52,498 nucleotides of DNA from the NCBI RefSeq assembly GCF_002937075.1, contig NZ_NHSJ01000065.1, positions 1-52,498 of the forward strand. The letters are read 5' to 3'. The DNA comes from Rhodoblastus sphagnicola (GTDB lineage: Bacteria > Pseudomonadota > Alphaproteobacteria > Rhizobiales > Beijerinckiaceae). Shown here in pieces: positions 44,763-52,498 of the stretch (its first letter is position 1; each line of letters starts with the position of its first letter). The position numbers and the translations under genes were made by a program. The notes under the pieces are model-generated. The model searched no databases. It was not told the DNA's origin and saw only the letters and a program-made list of their open reading frames with translations.

Positions 44763-46736
44763 TCATTCGCTATCCGCAAGACCCGCGAAGGCCGAATATG
44801 GCTGCGCGGTTTGCGGCGCCTGGGGGCGGTTGACGGAAAAATGGGATCGCGCGGCGCCCGGACGCGGCGCATGCTCCGTCTTGGTCCAGACGAACGGCTG
44901 GCGCGTCCACTCCCACAGCGCCCTCCAGGCGGCGAGGGACACGAGGAGCATGTAGACCGGCGACAGGATCAGAAGCGCCGAGGCTTTCAGTCCCCGCCGC
45001 CGCATGCCCATGACATTGGGCAGCACGAAGGCCAGCAAGCCGAAAAACACCACCGACAGGCTGAAGCCCGAAACGATCACGGCGCGCCAGTCCTTTGGAT
45101 CGAGCAGATCGCCGAACCATAGGTCATGGCCGAGACGCAGACCGTAAAACGGCCCGAACAACGGCCCCGCGAGCAGGCTCGCCATGGCGCAGATCGCCGC
45201 GAAGGCCTGGAACGAACCCATCTTGCGAATCTGCGCGCGCGGCGTGCGCAGGAAGACGGCAAGCGTCTGCATCCAGCCCTTCATCCAGCGCGACCTCTGC
45301 CCGAGCCAGGCCGACAAGGTCACCGGCGCGTCCTCGTAGGTCGCGGCGTCGATGGCGTGAACCTCGTAGCCGAAGCGGGCGAACCGCAGGCCGAGATCGG
45401 CGTCCTCGGTGACGTTCCAGGCGTCCCAACCCACCATCCGCCGCAACAGCGCGGTGCGGAAATGGTTTGACGTGCCCCCGAGCGGCATGGGCAGACCGAG
45501 TTCGCCCAGGCCGGGATTGATGACATCGAACAGGGCCGCGTAGGAAATGGCGAAAAAATAGGCGAGCCAGTTCTCATGGCCGTTGTCGATGGCGATGCGC
45601 GCTTGCAGGCACGCGACATTCGCCGGCGAAACCGCGAATCGTTCCGCCGCGATCCGCAATTGCAGGGGCTCGGGCCGGTCCTCGGCGTCGAAAATGGCCA
45701 GGAGTTCGCCACGCGCCAGCGGCAGCGCGACATTCAGCGCCCGCGGCTTTGTTCTTGGCTGCCCGCCTGGCGCGACCACCACCTCCATGTACGGGGCGAG
45801 CCCGGCGCGACTCAGGGCGATATAGGTTTCGGAATCGTCCTCCTCGACCACCAGCTTGATGTCGAGCTTGGCGGCGGGATAATCCAGCGCGCGCAAGGCG
45901 TTGACGCATTGCGCGGCGACAGCGGCCTCGCGGTGCAACGGCGCGATGATCGTATAGGTGGGCAAGTCGGCGTCGCTCAGGCGCGGCGCGGGCGCCGCGT
46001 CGGTCGGCATTGAGGCGGCGGTGGCGCAGAGCCGCACGTAGATGCCGCCATAGAACAGCGACGCCAGGATCAGCGTGGCGATGTCGAAGACGTCCCGCCA
46101 GGCGGCCATCACGCCCGCGAGCAGGCCGAGACTGGCGAGAATGAACACGAAATTGCTCCAGCGCAATTGCGGCGCGCAGGCCGACAGGCGCGGCGCCGCG
46201 CGCGACAGGGCGAAGGCGGCGTCGTCGGCGAGCGCGCGCCGGCCGGCCGCGCGCACCAGCGCGGAGAAAGTCTTCGGCGCGCAGACCGCGATGCGGCGGG
46301 GCGCCCCGCCAGACAGCGCCAGCAGGTCGCGCACCTGTTTTCCACGCGGCGACAGGATCCAGTCGAAGCTTTCGCGGTCCGGGTCGGCGCGCGCGACGCT
46401 GGCGCGCAGCGCGGCGCGATAGTCGAAACCGGGCGCGAGCGCCGCCGCGCCTTCCAGGCAGGGGCAGTTCAGCCGCCGCGCCAAGGCGCGGTAATAGGCG
46501 TCCTCCTCGATCAGGCCTTCGGCGATCAAGAGTTCATCGGCGCCGACGCCCTGGCAGCGCGCCCGCCGCGCCGCCCATATCAATACCCCCTGATCCACGC
46601 CAGCCTCGGCGAGAAAGGCGATCTCGGCGGGCAGCGCATTTTTTGTCGTTGCGGGCGCCTGCAAGGGCCTGTGCCTGTTATATGAGGGGGATCCGAATCT
46701 CCGAGGCCGAGATGGCGATTCAGTCCGAAGACGCAT
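44763..46736 (-). CDS. Processive family 2 glycosyltransferase with N-terminal MshEN-like domain
   Basis: A membrane glycosyltransferase of up to 657 aa related to cellulose synthase. The N-terminal 150 residues resemble the GspE/MshEN module (LLIAEGLIEEDAYYRALARRL), which binds c-di-GMP or partners in other proteins. Two helices follow (near residue 195), then the GT2 domain with EEDDSET, FDAEDRPEP, TEDADLGLR and QRSRWMKGWMQT (the processive QxxRW motif), and further C-terminal helices. The product is unknown. The start is unclear: ATG 46736 overlaps the divergent gene, and a TTG at 46664 would avoid that and still keep the domain. Confidence 0.85.
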   Translation of the reverse strand: MRLRTESPSRPRRFGSPSYNRHRPLQAPATTKNALPAEIAFLAEAGVDQGVLIWAARRARCQGVGADELLIAEGLIEEDAYYRALARRLNCPCLEGAAALAPGFDYRAALRASVARADPDRESFDWILSPRGKQVRDLLALSGGAPRRIAVCAPKTFSALVRAAGRRALADDAAFALSRAAPRLSACAPQLRWSNFVFILASLGLLAGVMAAWRDVFDIATLILASLFYGGIYVRLCATAASMPTDAAPAPRLSDADLPTYTIIAPLHREAAVAAQCVNALRALDYPAAKLDIKLVVEEDDSETYIALSRAGLAPYMEVVVAPGGQPRTKPRALNVALPLARGELLAIFDAEDRPEPLQLRIAAERFAVSPANVACLQARIAIDNGHENWLAYFFAISYAALFDVINPGLGELGLPMPLGGTSNHFRTALLRRMVGWDAWNVTEDADLGLRFARFGYEVHAIDAATYEDAPVTLSAWLGQRSRWMKGWMQTLAVFLRTPRAQIRKMGSFQAFAAICAMASLLAGPLFGPFYGLRLGHDLWFGDLLDPKDWRAVIVSGFSLSVVFFGLLAFVLPNVMGMRRRGLKASALLILSPVYMLLVSLAAWRALWEWTRQPFVWTKTEHAPRPGAARSHFSVNRPQAPQTAQPYSAFAGLADSE

Positions 46737-47590
46737 TTATCCAGAAGTTGCAGCGCCGCGCCAAGCTCATGACGGCCATCGCGCTGATATTTAATGTTTT
46801 TCTAGCGTCAGGTTGTATTTTCGGATCCGCGCGCGCGCAGGATGTGTTCCTGCCGGCCTTTTCCGACCCGCATCGCCGCGTCCAGGCGCCGCCCGCGCAG
46901 GACAAGCAAAACCTGCGTTTTCTCACCAGCGACGACTACCCGCCATTCGAATTCGTCGATCCCCAGGGCGCGCTCGCCGGCTTCAACATCGAGGTCGCCA
47001 AGGCGATCTGCGAGCAATTGCAGGCCACCTGCACCATTCAGCCGCGCCGCTGGGACAATCTGCTCGACGCGCTGGCGGCAAAAGAGGGCGACGCCCTGAT
47101 CGCCTCGATCAAGCCGGCCGCCGCCGGAAACCGGGCGATCTTCACCGAGCCCTATTATTTCACCCCGGCGCGCTTCGCCGCCCCGGCGGGGGATTCGCTC
47201 GACGCGCGACCCGAAGGCCTCGCCGACAAGAAGATCGGCGTCGAGGCGGGCGGCGCGCATGAGGCGTTTTTGCGCAAGTTTTTCCCGCGCGCGGTTGTGG
47301 TCCCCTTCGACTCCCGCGAGAAAATGATGCGCGCGGTGTTGGAAAAACAGGTGGACGCCGGTTTTGGCGACGCCATTTCGCTCAGCCTGTGGATGAACGA
47401 GACGCCGGGCTGCGCCTTTGTCGGCGGCGATTGGCTGGAGCCGGCCTATTTCGGCGAAGGCGTCGGCATCGGCGTGCGGCCCGACGACCGGGAGACGCGA
47501 CGCCGGCTCAACTGGGCGCTGCAAAAGCTGGACGAATCCGGGAAACTCACGGAATTCTATCTGAAATATTTTCCGGTCGGGATTTATTAG
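46712..47590 (+). CDS. Periplasmic solute-binding protein (family 3)
   Basis: A 292-aa secreted protein. A hydrophobic segment near residue 20-40 ends in an AXA-type cleavage site (SARA-QD), so it is probably exported. The binding domain has FLTSDDYPPFEFVDPQGALAGFN and, later, GVEAGGAHEAFLRKFFP, AGFGDAISLSLWM and GVGIGVRPDD, as in amino-acid-binding proteins of ABC transporters. No permease or ATPase is nearby, so it may be an orphan or act as a sensor. The start is uncertain (ATG 46682, 46712 or 46769). Confidence 0.85.
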   Translation: MAIQSEDAFIQKLQRRAKLMTAIALIFNVFLASGCIFGSARAQDVFLPAFSDPHRRVQAPPAQDKQNLRFLTSDDYPPFEFVDPQGALAGFNIEVAKAICEQLQATCTIQPRRWDNLLDALAAKEGDALIASIKPAAAGNRAIFTEPYYFTPARFAAPAGDSLDARPEGLADKKIGVEAGGAHEAFLRKFFPRAVVVPFDSREKMMRAVLEKQVDAGFGDAISLSLWMNETPGCAFVGGDWLEPAYFGEGVGIGVRPDDRETRRRLNWALQKLDESGKLTEFYLKYFPVGIY

Positions 47591-47688
47591 CATATCCCGC
47601 AAAAGTGGACGCCGGTTTTGCGAAAAGGATATGCGTTTTAAAAAGAATCTAGAGTATCCCCGCTTCAAGTGAAGCGGGGATACTCTAG
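47590..47688. repeat. Composite two-hairpin repeat, copy B
   Basis: Hairpin 1 (47590-47634) has arms GCATATCC/GGATATGC and CGCAAAA/TTTTGCG around GTGGACGCCGG. A 14-nt A/T-rich spacer leads to hairpin 2 (47649-47688), a perfect 19-bp inverted repeat beginning CTAGAGTATCC with an AG loop. The loop and layout match copy A (23061-23159) while the stems differ by compensating changes. It begins in the stop codon of the binding-protein gene and ends in that of the esterase. Confidence 0.85.
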
Positions 47689-48269
47689 GCGAGCGGCGCG
47701 GGCAGGTTCGCCCTGAAAAATTCCGCCGCCAGCCGCATGCCCTCCGGCGTGATGCAATGATCGACGCCAGGCAGGACGTGGGTTTCCACGCTCAGACCGA
47801 GCGCGCGCAGCGCCGCCCCCGCTTCGACCCCCTCCGACGCCGGGATCACCGAATCATCGTCGCCATGAACCAGCAGCGCCGGCGCCCGGACGGGCGTGAA
47901 CGGCGGCGGCGAAGCCAGCCGCGTGGAAAATCCGGCGACGGCCGCGACCGGCCAGCGTCCGGTGACGAGCAGGTCGAGCGCCATCATCCCGCCCTGCGAG
48001 AATCCGAACAGGGCGGTTTTACGCCCGGCGATCAGGGGTTTCAGCAGAGCGTCGAACGCCGCGCGCGCCGCGACGATCCGGCCCGGCCGGTTTTCCGGGG
48101 TGACGCCATCGAGGCTGAACCACTGAAAACCCAGCGGCGTCGGGAAGGGCGCGTCGGGCGCGACCACATCGACGCCGGCCAGTTCCGCCAGCAGGAAATC
48201 TTTTAACGGGAGCAGGTTGGCGCCGTCGGCGTGGACGCCATGCAGCAGGATGATCAGCGGGCGCGCCAT
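47685..48269 (-). CDS. Alpha/beta hydrolase, phospholipase/carboxylesterase family
   Basis: A 194-aa serine hydrolase of the small carboxylesterase (YpfH/Est) type. LHGVHADGANLLPL carries the oxyanion loop, the nucleophile is in GFSQGGMMAL, the acid is in HGDDDSVIP, and the His is in LPGVDHCITPEG. The natural substrate is unknown. It starts next to the 3' end of the GST-type gene (1 bp), so the two are cotranscribed. Confidence 0.9.
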   Translation of the reverse strand: MARPLIILLHGVHADGANLLPLKDFLLAELAGVDVVAPDAPFPTPLGFQWFSLDGVTPENRPGRIVAARAAFDALLKPLIAGRKTALFGFSQGGMMALDLLVTGRWPVAAVAGFSTRLASPPPFTPVRAPALLVHGDDDSVIPASEGVEAGAALRALGLSVETHVLPGVDHCITPEGMRLAAEFFRANLPAPLA

Positions 48270-49223
48270 TTAAAACCCCAGAGCGGACAGATCGGGACCG
48301 AGCGGAACGATCCCGTTGGGATTGAGCGCCTTGATCGAATAATAGCCGCGCTTGATATGGTCGATACTGACGGTTTTTCGCACGCCGGGCACATCCAGCA
48401 CCCGATTCAGCCAACCGCTCAGGCGGGGGTAGTCGGCGAGGCGGCGCCGGTTGCATTTGAACAGGCCGTGATAGGCCGCGTCGAAACGAATCAGGGTGAC
48501 GAACAGGCGGATGTCGGTCTCCACCAGCCGCGCGCCGAACAGAAACGGGCCTTCAAGGCGCAACTCCAGCGCGTCGAGCGTCGCGAAAACCTGCTGGAAG
48601 GCCTCTTGATAGGCTTCCTGGGTGGTGGCGAAGCCGGCGCGATAGACGCCATTGTTGAGACGCGGATAGATGTCGTCGTTCAGCGCGTCGATCTTTTCAC
48701 GCAAATCTTCGGGATAGAGGTCCAGCGCGTCGTCGGCGAGAGCGCCGAAGCCGGAATTGAACATTCGGAGAATATCGGCCGATTCATTATTGACGATGGT
48801 CTGACGCTGCTTGTCCCAGAGAACCGGCACGGTGGCGCGTCCGGTGAAATGCGGATCGGCCTTGGTGTAAATCTCATGCAGCCAGATCGCGCCATTGACC
48901 GGGTCGTCGGTGGCGCCGGGATAATCGCCGAAACGCCAGCCCTGGTCGGTCAGGGCGGGCTCGACGATCGACAGGCTGACGGCCGCTTCGAGGCCTTTAA
49001 GTTTTCGCGCGATCAGGGCGCGCGAGGCCCAGGGGCAGACCAGCGCCGCATAAAGATGGTAGCGCCCCGCCTCGGCCCGAAAACCGCCCTCGCCGGTCGG
49101 ACCGGGCGCGCCGTCGGGCGTCACCCAGGCGCGGAACGCCGAGGTTTGACGCAGAAAACCGCCCTTGGCGTCGGTGGCCTGCGCCGGCCGCCAATTTTCC
49201 GACCATTTGCCATCGACGAGCAT
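48270..49223 (-). CDS. yqjG: Glutathionyl-hydroquinone reductase (Xi-class GST, YqjG type)
   Basis: A 317-aa enzyme that reduces glutathionyl-hydroquinones. The catalytic Cys sits in ALVCPWASRALIARKLKG near residue 64, typical of the Xi class. HFTGRATVPVLWDKQRQTIV and VNNESADILRMFN follow. It probably protects against quinones. First gene of a pair with the esterase. Confidence 0.93.
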   Translation of the reverse strand: MLVDGKWSENWRPAQATDAKGGFLRQTSAFRAWVTPDGAPGPTGEGGFRAEAGRYHLYAALVCPWASRALIARKLKGLEAAVSLSIVEPALTDQGWRFGDYPGATDDPVNGAIWLHEIYTKADPHFTGRATVPVLWDKQRQTIVNNESADILRMFNSGFGALADDALDLYPEDLREKIDALNDDIYPRLNNGVYRAGFATTQEAYQEAFQQVFATLDALELRLEGPFLFGARLVETDIRLFVTLIRFDAAYHGLFKCNRRRLADYPRLSGWLNRVLDVPGVRKTVSIDHIKRGYYSIKALNPNGIVPLGPDLSALGF

Positions 49224-49241
49224 GAACGCTCTCCCGCGCCT

Positions 49242-50279
49242 TCAGGCGGGCACCTTACGCGATATCGCGGACGCCCTCGCGCGCGCAACATTGTCGAGAA
49301 ACATTTTGGCGCTTTCGGGCCAAGTGTAGCGCAAGGCGTGGGCGCGGCAATCCGCGCGCGACAGTTTGAGCGCCGCCAGACAGGCCGCGCGCAAATCCTC
49401 GTCGAGCACGCCGATTTTCGGGTCGGTGACAATATCGACGGGACCGGTGACGGGAAAGGCCGCCACCGGCGCGCCGCAGGCCAGCGCCTCCAGCATGACA
49501 TTGCCGAATGTGTCGGTGCGGCTGGGGAAGACGAACACGTCGGCGGCCGAATAATAGGGAGCCAACTCCCCGCGCGTCTTGACGCCCACGAACACGGCCC
49601 GTGGGAACTTGGCTTCGAGATCCGCGCGCGACGGCCCGTCGCCGACCACGATTTTCGAACCGGGAAGATCGAGTCCGAGAAACGCCTCAATGTTCTTTTC
49701 CGGCGCGAGGCGCCCGCAATAAAGGAAAAACGGGCGCGGCAGGCCGGCCAATTCCACGGGAAGCTCGGTCTTGGGGGAGAACAGGGTTTCATCCACCCCG
49801 CGCGGCCAGAGCATCGGGCGCGAAAAACCGCGCGACACCAGTTCGTCCGAAAGGGTTTGCGTCGCCACCATCAGGCCGGCGCCGCCGGAATGGAATTTTC
49901 GCAGCGCCGCATAGGACCACGAGGCCGGAATCGGCCAGCGCGCCTCGACATATTCGGGAAAGCGGGTGTGGTAGGAGGTTGTGAAAATTTCCCCATTGCG
50001 CGGGCACCAATAGGCGGCGGCGACGCCGAGCGGCCCCTCGGTGGCGATGTGGATATGGTCCGGCCGCTCCGCGCGAATATGTTCGCCCACGGCGCCCGGA
50101 CCGGCCAGCGCCAGCCGGATTTCCGGATAGGAGGGCGCGGCTATGGTCGAGAAGCGATCGGGGCCGATCACGGCGAATTCGACGCCGAGTTTCTCTCCGG
50201 CGGCGATCAGATTGGCGAGGGTGATGGCCACGCCATTGACTTGAGGTTTCCAGGCGTCGCTGACGATGCAAATTTTCAT
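49242..50279 (-). CDS. Glycosyltransferase family 4 (GT-B fold)
   Basis: A 345-aa protein with N-terminal KICIVSDAWKPQVNGVAITL and C-terminal nucleotide-sugar domain: FLYCGRLAPEKNIEAFL, VFVFPSRTDTFGNVMLEALA (E-x7-E type). TSYHTRFPEYVEARW resembles the lipid mannosyl- and sulfoquinovosyltransferases, so a glycolipid product is possible. The sugar donor and acceptor are unknown. ATG 50279 is preferred; upstream in-frame residues look non-coding. Confidence 0.9.
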   Translation of the reverse strand: MKICIVSDAWKPQVNGVAITLANLIAAGEKLGVEFAVIGPDRFSTIAAPSYPEIRLALAGPGAVGEHIRAERPDHIHIATEGPLGVAAAYWCPRNGEIFTTSYHTRFPEYVEARWPIPASWSYAALRKFHSGGAGLMVATQTLSDELVSRGFSRPMLWPRGVDETLFSPKTELPVELAGLPRPFFLYCGRLAPEKNIEAFLGLDLPGSKIVVGDGPSRADLEAKFPRAVFVGVKTRGELAPYYSAADVFVFPSRTDTFGNVMLEALACGAPVAAFPVTGPVDIVTDPKIGVLDEDLRAACLAALKLSRADCRAHALRYTWPESAKMFLDNVARARASAISRKVPA

Positions 50280-50484
50280 GTGACCATGGCCCGCGCGAAC
50301 GGGCGTCTCAGGAGGCGAAGGCGGCGGTTCATGACAGCGCCATAACAGGGGCATGTGACCGAAATAATAAAACGCTTTCGAACTGCTATGGGAAGGTCAA
50401 ATTGCCGCAACCTCCGTTTGCGGCCGCGCCATTGTCAATCCCGATTCGCCCGTGCAGGATGCGCGCTTGCGGAAGGAAGCCTGA

Positions 50485-51465
50485 ATGAGCCTGATCCATT
50501 TCGAGGATTTCACGCCCGGCGAAACCCGAACCTATGGCGCCTACGGTTTTTCGGAGGAGGCCATCATCGCCTTCGCCGCGGAATATGACGCCCAGACCTT
50601 CCACATGGACGCCGAACTGGCCAGGCACACCCTGCTCGGCGGTCTCGCGGCCTCGGGCTGGCACACCTGCTCCGCCCTGATGCGGATGATGGCGGACGAC
50701 TGGCTGGGCGCCAGCGCCTGCCTCGCCGGGATCGGCATCGAGGACAACCGCTGGCTCGCCCCCGTGCGGCCCGGCGACGCGCTGCACGCGCAAACCCGGA
50801 CGCTCGAAAAAACCGACCTGCGCTCGCGGCTGGACGCCGGAATCGTCAAGTTCGAGACGATCCTGCGCAACCAGGACGGCGTCGAGGTGATGCGGCAGAC
50901 CAGCTCCACCCTGTTTTCGCGCCGCGAGCCGCTGACAAAGCCGCCCGCCGCCGCGCCGCCGCGCCCGGCGACGCCGGAGCCGCCGATCCGCGTGGACGAT
51001 CGTTTCGCCGCCCTGCCGGACCATTACGGCCGCGCGAAAATCGGCGCCTATGCCGATCTCGGCGAGCGGCTGTTCTCGGCCAGCTATATCCGCGCCTATG
51101 CGCAGGACTTCGATCCGTTTCCCTTCCATCTCGACGAGGCCGAAGGCAAGAAACATGTGCTCGGCGCCATGTCGGCGGCGGGCCTCCAAACCGCCTGCTG
51201 CTGGATGCGGCACTTCATCGGCCTGCGCCGGGAGGCGGCGGGCGGAGAAGTGCCGAGCCGGGCTTCGCCGGGATTTGCCGACATGGTCTGGCGCAAGCCC
51301 GTGCTGGTCGGAGACCGCATCCGCTTCTCCACCCAGATCATCGCCAAACGCCCGACCTCCAAGCCGGGCCTGGGGCTGGTGCAAAACCTCAATCGCGCCG
51401 TCAACCAGCGCGGCGAACTGGTGATGGCGTTCACCGGCGTGGTGATCACGCCGCTCGCCTCCTGA
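50485..51465 (+). CDS. Tandem MaoC-like (hotdog) dehydratase
   Basis: A 326-aa protein with two MaoC-type hotdog units joined by a Pro/Ala linker near residue 155-170. The first unit has FAAEYDAQTFHMDAELA and ASGWHTCSALMRM; the second has YAQDFDPFPFHLDEAEG and AAGLQTACCWMRHF. The Asp/His pair of the hydratase site seems kept in both (YDAQTFH, FDPFPFH). Enoyl-CoA hydratase-type activity is likely; in related genomes these units can be separate adjacent genes. GAAGGAAG precedes the ATG. Confidence 0.88.
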   Translation: MSLIHFEDFTPGETRTYGAYGFSEEAIIAFAAEYDAQTFHMDAELARHTLLGGLAASGWHTCSALMRMMADDWLGASACLAGIGIEDNRWLAPVRPGDALHAQTRTLEKTDLRSRLDAGIVKFETILRNQDGVEVMRQTSSTLFSRREPLTKPPAAAPPRPATPEPPIRVDDRFAALPDHYGRAKIGAYADLGERLFSASYIRAYAQDFDPFPFHLDEAEGKKHVLGAMSAAGLQTACCWMRHFIGLRREAAGGEVPSRASPGFADMVWRKPVLVGDRIRFSTQIIAKRPTSKPGLGLVQNLNRAVNQRGELVMAFTGVVITPLAS

Positions 51466-52498
51466 TCATTTGGGCGCGGCGGCCTGTTTCGGCCAGGAGA
51501 AATCGTCCGCGCGTCCCGGCTGGGGCGCGACATCGGGCTTGATCGCCGCCGCCCTCGGCGCCTCGGCCAGCGCGCCGCCGGGCGAAAGGACGGGATCGTT
51601 GAGCGGCGTGACCTTGCCCGCCAGCGGTTTTTCCGGGCGTGGCGCGGGGGCTTCCGATTCGGGCGCGGCCGGCGGCTGAACGGAGGCCGGGTTTTCCGGC
51701 TGCGGCGGCGCCGCTTCCGGGGGTTGCAACTTGGCCTCCAGCACCTTCTTGACTTCCGGCTCGACGAAATGCGCGGCCTTGCGCGCGCCCGCGAGATTGA
51801 AATGCACCCCGTCGGGGCCGCGCAGCCTCACGATGGCGCCGTTGATGTCGGGACCGGAGGCCTTGTAGGCCGAATTGACGTCAGAAAACGCCTCCCACAA
51901 ATCGACATAGCGCGCCCCGGCGGCCGTCGCATGCTGCCTGGCGATGTCGTTGAAGACGAGCGCCGCGCTGGAGAGGCCGGGGCTGCGCATGATCGGCAGG
52001 CCGACCCAGACCAGCGGCACGTTCTTGTCGCGGAAAGCGGCGGCGATCTCGTCCACGCGTTGGGCATAGGCCTCGTTGAACGGCTTCGACAGCGGATCGA
52101 GTTGATGGTCCGGATCCTGACGCAGTTTCTGGTTGTCGTTGACGCCGATCTGCATCACCACAAGGTCGAAATGCTCGGGACCGTCGAGAATTGCTTTCAC
52201 CTGCTTGCGCCAATCGTAGAAGTCGTCGCGCACCAGGCCGCTGTCTTCCTTGCTCTTATCGACGATGCCGACGCGCGGATCGTCGGCGAAGGCGTCGTCG
52301 AGACCTTCCGCGAGACGCGTGGCTTCGGAATCGCCGATGACCGCGATGAGGAAACTGGGCGGCGCCGCTTCCGCCGCGGGCGTCGGCTGCGCCGGATGCG
52401 CGACCGCTTTGGCGTCGCGCCGCTCGCGCGCCGGCCGCGCTTCGCGTTTCGGCGCGGCAGACTGGACGCGCACGCGCGGGACCGGCTTGATCCTAGGC
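51466..52498 (-). CDS. SGNH/GDSL hydrolase of the DUF459 type (5' end outside window)
   Basis: About 344 codons, open at the window edge. A basic, Ala/Pro-rich segment is followed by the hydrolase domain: VIGDSEATRLAEGL (nucleophile Ser), VMQIGVNDNQKLRQDP (block III) and DGVHFNLAGARKAA (block V His/Asp). A long Pro-rich tail ends in DDFSWPKQAAAPK. DUF459 members are usually exported and act on cell-envelope polymers or acetylated sugars; the export signal, if any, lies upstream of the window. It abuts the tandem MaoC gene tail to tail. Confidence 0.88.
   Translation of the reverse strand, partial: PRIKPVPRVRVQSAAPKREARPARERRDAKAVAHPAQPTPAAEAAPPSFLIAVIGDSEATRLAEGLDDAFADDPRVGIVDKSKEDSGLVRDDFYDWRKQVKAILDGPEHFDLVVMQIGVNDNQKLRQDPDHQLDPLSKPFNEAYAQRVDEIAAAFRDKNVPLVWVGLPIMRSPGLSSAALVFNDIARQHATAAGARYVDLWEAFSDVNSAYKASGPDINGAIVRLRGPDGVHFNLAGARKAAHFVEPEVKKVLEAKLQPPEAAPPQPENPASVQPPAAPESEAPAPRPEKPLAGKVTPLNDPVLSPGGALAEAPRAAAIKPDVAPQPGRADDFSWPKQAAAPK

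Noticed and set aside
48231-50345. A 704-aa plus-strand open frame
   Set aside because: It is antisense to the GST-type and GT4 genes, which carry clear motifs; the translation has no recognisable domain.

Overview
The window is GC-rich DNA from an alphaproteobacterium, most likely of the order Hyphomicrobiales (Rhizobiales). The evidence is the SRP RNA beside dnaX-ybaB-recR, the def-fmt-truA and kdsB-pheA blocks, short palindromic repeats of the type common in Rhizobiales, and an aerobic-type cobalamin gene set. A narrower placement (for example Beijerinckiaceae or Methylocystaceae) is a guess. I see no tRNA gene, CRISPR array, transposase or prophage.

Layout. Positions 1-5000 hold a chemosensory block: the 3' part of cheA, a small STAS-like gene, then two paralogous modules facing each other, cheY1-mcp1 (+) and mcp2-cheY2 (-). 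Positions 5.5-25.5 kb form a vitamin B12 region. It contains bluB (lower ligand), cbiMNQO (cobalt uptake), cbiD-cobB-cobA-cobM-cobE-cobL (-), cobK (+), cobJ-cobI-cobH-cobN-cobW (-), cobO (+), and a tcuB/tcuA pair (-) that looks like a split CobZ. Three cobalamin riboswitches precede bluB, cbiM and cobW. The first overlaps the 5' part of the longest possible bluB frame and so fixes a downstream start.

Positions 25.7-37.4 kb are mostly housekeeping: an unrecognised 128-aa gene, dnaQ, truA-fmt-def, rmuC, recR-ybaB-dnaX with SRP RNA, a HIT protein, nudC, pabC-pabB and queC. Positions 37.6-52.5 kb carry pheA-kdsB, a 51-aa membrane-anchor protein, a patatin with 3-hydroxybutyrate dehydrogenase, ispG, a DUF1345 membrane protein with ispA, a cellulose-synthase-like glycosyltransferase, a periplasmic binding protein, an esterase, a glutathionyl-hydroquinone reductase, a GT4 glycosyltransferase, a tandem MaoC protein and a truncated SGNH hydrolase.

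How the genes work together. The B12 genes give an oxygen-dependent route (CobI, J, M, L, K, H, B, N) in which two standard steps seem to be done by substitutes. The TcuA/TcuB pair probably replaces CobG (precorrin-3B synthesis), and CbiD, perhaps with CobE, replaces CobF (C-1 methylation and ring deacylation). cobK lies antisense inside the run of minus-strand cob genes. Two copies of a composite two-hairpin repeat sit between convergent genes (23.1 and 47.6 kb); their stems differ by paired changes, which points to selection for structure. The most novel items are the hybrid B12 pathway, the composite repeat, the Cys-rich MCP and the heme-less CycM-like anchor.
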